A program made the translations under genes and the position numbers. A model generated the notes under the pieces. That model saw only the letters and a list, made by a program, of their open reading frames with translations, was not told where the DNA came from and ran no database searches. Shown piece after piece: positions 26,601 through 29,458 of a DNA stretch of 29,458 nucleotides. Origin of the DNA: CAZSHG01 sp964606695 [NCBI: uncultured bacterium] (GTDB lineage: Bacteria > UBP14 > UBA6098); NCBI GenBank assembly GCA_964606695.1, contig CAZSHG010000035.1, positions 1 through 29,458 on the forward strand, written 5' to 3'. Within the stretch, counting starts at the first letter, position 1; the number at the start of each line of letters is the position of its first letter.

Positions 26601-26671
26601 GGGTCTATACGTATGTGGTTGAAGAAGGAGGGGAGGTGATCTGCTCCGGAACCGTTGTTTTAGCGAGATAG
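17666..26671 (+). CDS. Giant secreted multi-Ig surface protein, 3001 aa
   Basis: Starts at GTG, 5 bases after GGGAGG. Signal peptide: MKRTATVFTVILLISMISGVFA, with cleavage likely before QS. Residues 23-420 form an N-terminal region seen also in the next gene. From about 430 to 2900 there are about 21 Ig-like modules averaging 117 residues. Their borders show motifs such as DTCWEFFVDYTPP, DSICWTYFVDGAGP and DSCWSFWIEANGP. From about 888 the borders alternate between PP-type (TPP, SPP, HPP) and GP-type (AGP, NGP, QGP). GP-type modules carry a conserved Cys (TACNP, VSCDN, VTCPT, LGCEQ, LLCPE). Asp is very abundant and Lys rare. The C-terminal ~75 residues (IKIYDMRGRLMVELE, YDWNGVASRPGVYTYVV) are a FlgD/T9SS-like sorting domain. 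Probably a surface adhesin or fibre; the ligand is unknown. Confidence 0.85.
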   Translation: MKRTATVFTVILLISMISGVFAQSYREVHGPTRLFDTGAWVEARVDTNIGFFGIGKYNPSTELTWDFIPVTSGTGNSNFIVRIDGTSTYGLYYVGSELTFNPPLTSVLEPFHSDGFPRIIGGINTIHDKWVIDFFGDNIVVNQYFQPDSVDTLGVIKIRYVIQNNGSVAHSVALEHKYDVNINGVDNAPIAVPGIYAAENTVFDTDLGDGMPVKFLAAEEGFDDSTYGLVARGILKQYEATEPDFLAYGEEEDLIFSNFSITTAFAGGSYSLSGALLRWNDVLINPGDSWEITTYYGLGDAYFQSGQLTFFGLTFDNWGIDNCSYVNPHEFNLYLQNASEDTSVFDTVWVSMSYDSDLADLHPLTPYFPYTDTIFYDLETFEPEPLSWAFNALGDTCGEFCVRLRAHTNVIGVDPIDTIFCREIKCFSGIEPTAFLDYPENLFTACTTGMGLYLTLIMDDSPHADEGVKYQNTVTRIRMGSDSLIFNVDNIDEVSWTPASNAMIETLTVNLDDFDTLSFGDGDTLEVCVLRLEDIHGCSLEVPLCWDILVDTEPPYIDSLYPPPDTIISNPIPTISFHLYDSISGVDTSSVSFQINSDPILTISPGEAVWNSIINEVSYDYLTGFDSETWVTVCVLGATDFTDGICGPNEMADTCWEFFVDYTPPGISIIQPVDGDIISCDSLTEETPLIIIADDSTCLDSTMGIVTFTPGPTINLATWPYVNWSCNQLEVYGVALTPGIVDVSVDSLTDQVGNSASTEFISFTVDTIGPQPNPFSITPPDSSVISSFFTCDITVVEESDIDETTLEWHFFINHMLPPEIRAFPSTHISYVALAGSQYEISYTNIGPDPIGLSDGDTLTVCLVGCSDIATLCGANPLDGDSICWTYFVDGAGPTAELLWPIDGVCTACNPADGDGEIQVRLSDIAGIDSTSVQFRVDDTPFPAYEIPDGDTTVDVYDIIVTHGYDIPICPDSVEVQLLQAYDNLGNSADTTSWFFKIDTMPPFTDPETWEPYIGHAIECTTTSPYDTIVFCVDPGCCGGFFHDSVKVIIRNSSEGFETIWGYEHPEWWIGDCFRIPIPDITAGDGDSLFINLAYARDSLDFMIDCGSNVAENQMSLDPHTYDWGILISAGGPVISRLQPQKRYVSCDNFQYIWRVNDNDGLNDTSMVISVWSASTGPDIYTWGAPEIGISCDSTMETCRMTFDLDLSTYAAPGESVCVEVQEFYDAIDVVNEAPSTWCVRYDNTDPCPIDHWPTEGLGLSVRTPTIWAFIDIDIAPVLAESLGFSFDGGMSYIYQGMFPGAIYWIGDTGFCDISMLPDTLWPRGGDTIDICIRNTDNTDTLVDCPLNQCDSCWSFWIEANGPVPTAIEPGEDWIVTCPTIDSLVIALEDSDDIIWDSAWATCTTRVNGDIWNWDPTSPGFSGAGHTLKLFPSPVMAEEDTYDVWIYAVDELINPLISPDGIYHYTFIIDHSPPDSIWLTPPCHGDSVDSPVPTIWLHAHDEWGRVDSLSWCLEFWNYGLGDWIEVCCDSIPPTAWELYPDSVGLHTGMLDTLAPWWSGGDTIYVHVSRVCDYSDMCPPNCTMLMDTCEMLVPSQGPHVENIWPDYNGVLGCEQPDTFVFTLYDGEGVDTSTVRVKYWDCTTDTSDTAVFTLDSPEVVYYIVGDTHDTLGFVPPHTVPEGCTLWIEIEARDIFDNEQVEGAFPFIYDYTPPGFEIAYSPIDAVYSFSPRIPMRFPDDIAGVDSTSVIVSLHSWCGEDIDTLRAQAGDTLYWILDSLGNPDTLIFSFLPLERCMSTDSSACLTVHIACDNNAACEVCTLLDTTWCFTVMQGGPQVDFYHPPSTGPLLCPEDSVVMDLIDPDGINTDSIHVSVNSVVYPYPTPGRLFWDAAGTRLAFYPSAPFDTDEVTVCIWGGTDLLDYEMDSICIVYDVDLHPPMPTYIGPASPVSDPQPDIIFYVEDEFNLITPECFQLFVDGTSYSFDDLILTWTTDLGTATAGTLSWHADAAAETLLVGDTIWVCMEEACDSTGCSDNNYLSDIIDTIDTYCWWFLMEPGVGPIVTLERPPACSLAINCATGFQFIWYVDDDEGLADYSLDISMFDGVAVQHYDMDSPEVDIIGRSDSTTDSLIILNVPPIITPGWIWVTIDSLDDLLGNPAVGISDTCWFLIDWDKPYTTDHWPSSGEEIATPYPMCWWEIQDTSWKVDTTTGQIVVDGTRYGVSDPQVWWTGDEEIDTIWFQPLPGEGFDGGATVTFCVDSVADSTILCEPSWLSMVCDSFFINGEGPMVSLIFPDFDLDTMVTFCDSGAFYVMNVDPERLDSFEIEVVWNGTDTISWTEIDTMTGDTTSTGYFELTPGTGDTDYVAIWPPFSLSNGDTICLTIPASMWPDTLGNGLIADKHWCAVVDLQAPILDITGYFPLDGSITDTWRPTIFAHFEDSIAFVGHGCVEFYIEEDSVPWNGGTFPADDPQVSWSLTGDTVFFTPDTDFTEFSEICVQITICDSTTISEPYNCPPNVATYDWCFTIGDDDTLGPQVVWFDTCYSFEGNDTFTIMVGLADEDGIFDDASTDTTGQGLMGHFTFHRAGGTTDYWIPLDISDVQDTIDVPGDTIYWAMTEAGIIPPDSLGAWDSLCYEIWAYDNDFDFDNPIDRHRLISETHCCVIYDTLPPVIVAFETPEGTYTSCRGLEQAIIAGFVDYNDVIPESLYIVYFVDTFMIDTSVIEFIPGYTDSIWNEIYPEDSAAGTIIYAPRLDTGAWDDGDTIHLCVGGVYDIWFNNAEDSCWFYYADFMPPEAECVDLADTNQEIEDFTTVEFEIHDNLAGVDIYSLILTIESINDDGTSDVAEVAFGDLSMNWDSLTGILTFDIAYLSGFSMERGDSLFFSMYVNDLTMICDPNVFDDYLCMKYIKPITRCHASPQPFTPPPPADGYNDLVFFDYPGRIDFDATIKIYDMRGRLMVELEAGPGHVYKWDGYDWNGVASRPGVYTYVVEEGGEVICSGTVVLAR

Positions 26672-26725
26672 TGGGGGCTATTTCCGACACGGTAGGAGTT
26701 TAATGATTGCTCCCGGAGGTGAAAT

Positions 26726-29458
26726 ATGAGACGCTCCATAAAAATAGGAGCGGCCATAGTCCTTCTTGCCATATTAATGCCCGGTATCGGGCAAGCGCAA
26801 ACGGCCGCACGAAAATTAGCTATGTATCCGCCTGGAGAGAGTGGAACGAGGTTGATCTACACCAGCGGGGATCTCAGGATTTCCGTCAACAATACCGACG
26901 GCAGGTTCACGTTAGGAACCTCTGAAGGTAAATCTCTGCTTTTTGGGTTCCCCAACGAGGGCGCAACATCGCATACGCATTTCTTCGTCGATGATACTAT
27001 TCGAGGAACCTACACCGACGACGGCGGTATGCACCCCGTCCCGGCTATGGTTACACTCAATCCGGTAATCAGTTCGGGCAGTATCATATCGACCTATATC
27101 ATGGAGGGGATCGAATTTACCCAACGATTAACTCCGACATATTGGGGCGATAACCCGACCGTCCTCGTGGAATACACGGCCACGAATACTACGGCTACGA
27201 TCAAACGAGTCGGTGCTATGTTATTCCTGGATACGATGATTGGAGATAACGATTACGCGCCCATAGCCACGGAATACGGCTATTTTGCAGTCGAACGCGA
27301 ATTCGTTTCGCCGGACATCCCGACATATTGGCAGGCTTTCGAGTCATCGCCCTGGCAACCACCGGAGAGTTTGATAGGTGGCGGAGTGTTGGTGGGAGGA
27401 AGCGCTGTTCCGCCGGACAGGGTCGTTTTCGGCGATTTCTGGTCTCTGGACGACGTCCGATGGAATTACACCATTAGCGGCGATCCATATTCCGATTCCG
27501 CTGTGCTCTTCCGATGGGACGCCAGAGACCTCGCGCCGGGCGAGTCCCGAAGAATGGCTACTTATTACGGCAAGGGAAGCGCGGTAATCACGATAGGCGA
27601 TTTGAATCTGTCTCTATCAACTCCCGATGAATTAACTATCGAGGAATGCGAGTTCCGCACGCCGAATCCATTCCCGATTAATCTTATCGTATCGAACGCA
27701 ACCGGGACGGCAATAGGCGGTATAACAGCCGAAATTGAAATCCCCGATGTATGCGAGATAGTCTCCGGCGAACCGATAGAGATGATTTCGCCTTCGGCTT
27801 TGGGGCCGGCGGCTACGGGAACCGTAAGCTGGAATCTGAGCATATCGGATACACTCTTTGAAAACGATACTACGCTGTTCTTTTCGGCTTCCGTTTACGG
27901 AACCGGAACGGATACTTTCCATGTCGATTGGACTATAGGTATCCCCGGCAACGACGGCAACGGCCCTACGGCCGAGTTAATCGAACCTATACCCGGTTCT
28001 ACGGCATCGTGCGACAGCATGGAGTTATTTTTCCGCCTAATCGATCCCGATGGAATCGACGAATCGTCCATTCGGGTCGATGTCGGTTCGTCATTCTATT
28101 TCTGGCCGGATCCGGCTCATCTGGAATTCGATTATCCATATCTGCGATGTGTTGTTCCTGAAGAAGATGTCGGAGACGGAACGGTAGATATAGGATTACG
28201 TTCCATCACCGATAACAACGGTTGCCACGTATCCGGCGTGGACGAATGGGTGATTAACATCGACAGACAGCCGCCGGAGGTATCGCTTATAGCTCCCTCG
28301 CCGGGTGATACAATCCTCGACGAGAGTTTCGAGATAGTGTTCCAGCTATCCGACGAAAGCGGAATAGACACGGATTTACTCGAGTGGAATATCGATGGTT
28401 TAGTTATTTCAGCCGATTTCGACGGTGAATTCGCGCGGGTGCGCCCGGTCGATCTGGGAATCGCCCCAACTGGATACGAGGATTGGCACGTATGTCTCCA
28501 GGGAATCGTAGATGATATAGAAGGCTCTTGTGGCGGCAATATAACATTACCGGTTTGCGTCGATTTTTACACGAATTTCACAGCGCCCCGTGCGGAGATT
28601 ATCCAGCCTTTGCCGGGAAGCTATAATTCTTGCGAATATCCGCGTGTCGAAGTCAAGTTCAGGACTCCAGGCGAGGATATTGACCCATCTACGATTCGAT
28701 TCGAATACAACGGCACCGTTTACGACCTGACGTCGCCCGATTTGACCTTTACCGATTCGATACTAACCTTTATTTCGCCCGATCCTGCAACGGACGGCGA
28801 CGAAACCCCGGTTAAGCTCTTTGCAAGCACCTACGCCGGTTTCCCGATAACGCCTTTGAACTGGACTTTCTATTCGGATCTTTCCGAACCGGAAGTTTCC
28901 GCGATATATCCGCCCTCCGGCATGTTCGTCGCCCCAGATGACGATATAATTCTGCTTGTCCATGACGACGGTAGTGGTCTCGATCTCGATTCTACGCTTT
29001 TCGACATCGAATACACCAGCGGAACGCGAGAGATATCCCTTAGCCACACTGCACTTACATGTTCAGGCGATACATTAATTATTGACCTTGAAGCCCTCGA
29101 TATCGAACTTGAACATTGCGGATATGTGGATATTCGAATCGACGCCAGAGACCTCGCTACGGGATGTGGACCTAACGTTCTAAGCGGTTTCGATTATCGA
29201 ATCGACGTTCCCTGTTCCCCGCCGTTGGTTGGCGAACCGGACGTCTTCGACGATACCTGGACGTCTTGCGACACTATACTCGTGGATATCCCGTTAAGCG
29301 ACGAAGAGGGGCTGGATTTAACCTCGATGGATACGCGTTATAACGGATATCTTATCCCGTTAGGCGATTTAGCCGACTATGACGACGATACCTTAAGCCT
29401 CTTTGTTCCGAGGGGCGTTTACGGCTCCTCCGATTCGATATATATCTATATCTCGCCT
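26726..29458 (+). CDS. Second multi-Ig surface protein, 3' end beyond the window (partial)
   Basis: The ATG at 26726 follows GGAGG by 7 bases, 54 bases after the previous stop. The frame is open for 911 codons to the window edge. Signal peptide: MRRSIKIGAAIVLLAILMPG, with cleavage near GQAQ. Residues 25-400 have the same plan as the N-terminal region of the 3001-aa protein: a short opening, a long beta-rich part with LVEYTATN/VLIRY-like segments, then LFRWDARDLAPGESRRMATYYG corresponding to LLRWNDVLINPGDSWEITTYYG. Ig-like modules of about 103 residues begin near 413, 515, 618, 721 and 830. They alternate GP/Cys-bearing (NGPTAELIEP, TASCDS; NSCEYP; TSCDTI) and PP/EP types. Probably co-transcribed with the gene before it. 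Function inferred as a surface protein. Confidence 0.85.
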   Translation, partial: MRRSIKIGAAIVLLAILMPGIGQAQTAARKLAMYPPGESGTRLIYTSGDLRISVNNTDGRFTLGTSEGKSLLFGFPNEGATSHTHFFVDDTIRGTYTDDGGMHPVPAMVTLNPVISSGSIISTYIMEGIEFTQRLTPTYWGDNPTVLVEYTATNTTATIKRVGAMLFLDTMIGDNDYAPIATEYGYFAVEREFVSPDIPTYWQAFESSPWQPPESLIGGGVLVGGSAVPPDRVVFGDFWSLDDVRWNYTISGDPYSDSAVLFRWDARDLAPGESRRMATYYGKGSAVITIGDLNLSLSTPDELTIEECEFRTPNPFPINLIVSNATGTAIGGITAEIEIPDVCEIVSGEPIEMISPSALGPAATGTVSWNLSISDTLFENDTTLFFSASVYGTGTDTFHVDWTIGIPGNDGNGPTAELIEPIPGSTASCDSMELFFRLIDPDGIDESSIRVDVGSSFYFWPDPAHLEFDYPYLRCVVPEEDVGDGTVDIGLRSITDNNGCHVSGVDEWVINIDRQPPEVSLIAPSPGDTILDESFEIVFQLSDESGIDTDLLEWNIDGLVISADFDGEFARVRPVDLGIAPTGYEDWHVCLQGIVDDIEGSCGGNITLPVCVDFYTNFTAPRAEIIQPLPGSYNSCEYPRVEVKFRTPGEDIDPSTIRFEYNGTVYDLTSPDLTFTDSILTFISPDPATDGDETPVKLFASTYAGFPITPLNWTFYSDLSEPEVSAIYPPSGMFVAPDDDIILLVHDDGSGLDLDSTLFDIEYTSGTREISLSHTALTCSGDTLIIDLEALDIELEHCGYVDIRIDARDLATGCGPNVLSGFDYRIDVPCSPPLVGEPDVFDDTWTSCDTILVDIPLSDEEGLDLTSMDTRYNGYLIPLGDLADYDDDTLSLFVPRGVYGSSDSIYIYISP

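Noticed and set aside
1-29458. tRNA, rRNA or riboswitch genes in the gaps
   Set aside because: None of the intergenic stretches shows a cloverleaf, rRNA-like sequence or a riboswitch core that I can recognise.

Overview
The window looks like a piece of a chromosome from a Gram-negative bacterium of the FCB superphylum, probably one of its uncultured candidate lineages. This is inferred from secreted proteins ending in FlgD/T9SS-like C-terminal domains, giant multi-Ig surface proteins, a lipoprotein, REP-like palindromes of several families, and an ordinary scpA-scpB-rluB-murI housekeeping block. I cannot name the genus.

Layout. (1) Positions 1-6490, all on the minus strand: an accessory region read right to left. 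A type IIG (Eco57I-like) restriction-modification enzyme is followed by a REP-associated HUH transposase (RAYT), a 36-codon ORF, an ApeA-like HEPN ribonuclease and a 112-aa unknown protein, closely packed. After a 21-bp-period repeat array comes an unknown protein that runs off the left edge. (2) 6491-9626: REP palindromes, a secreted beta-helix protein (+), a second 21-bp-period array, and a lipoprotein (-). (3) 9851-11476: pruA (-) with a good terminator. (4) 11682-14379 (+): a strong consensus promoter, then a soluble GAF-PAS histidine kinase overlapping an HD-GYP response regulator. (5) 14573-17492 (+): scpA-scpB-rluB-murI, overlapping end to start. (6) 17666-29458 (+): a 3001-aa multi-Ig surface protein followed by a second, related one cut off by the right edge.

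How the genes may work together. The left block reads as a layered phage-defence operon: DNA restriction by the type IIG enzyme, with a HEPN RNase as a possible abortive-infection arm. The RAYT sits between them, bordered on both sides by copies of a 27-bp sequence (25/27 identical) that contains a Shine-Dalgarno sequence, a stop codon and an overlapping ATG. The transposase therefore appears to have entered the operon without breaking translational coupling. It also carries its own REP palindromes as in-frame 66-bp tandem repeats.

Other leading observations are two intergenic arrays of seven short boxes at exactly 21-bp spacing, and a regular alternation of two Ig-like module types in the giant surface protein that continues in the neighbouring paralogue. 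Annotation rests on reading the sequence; no searches could be run.
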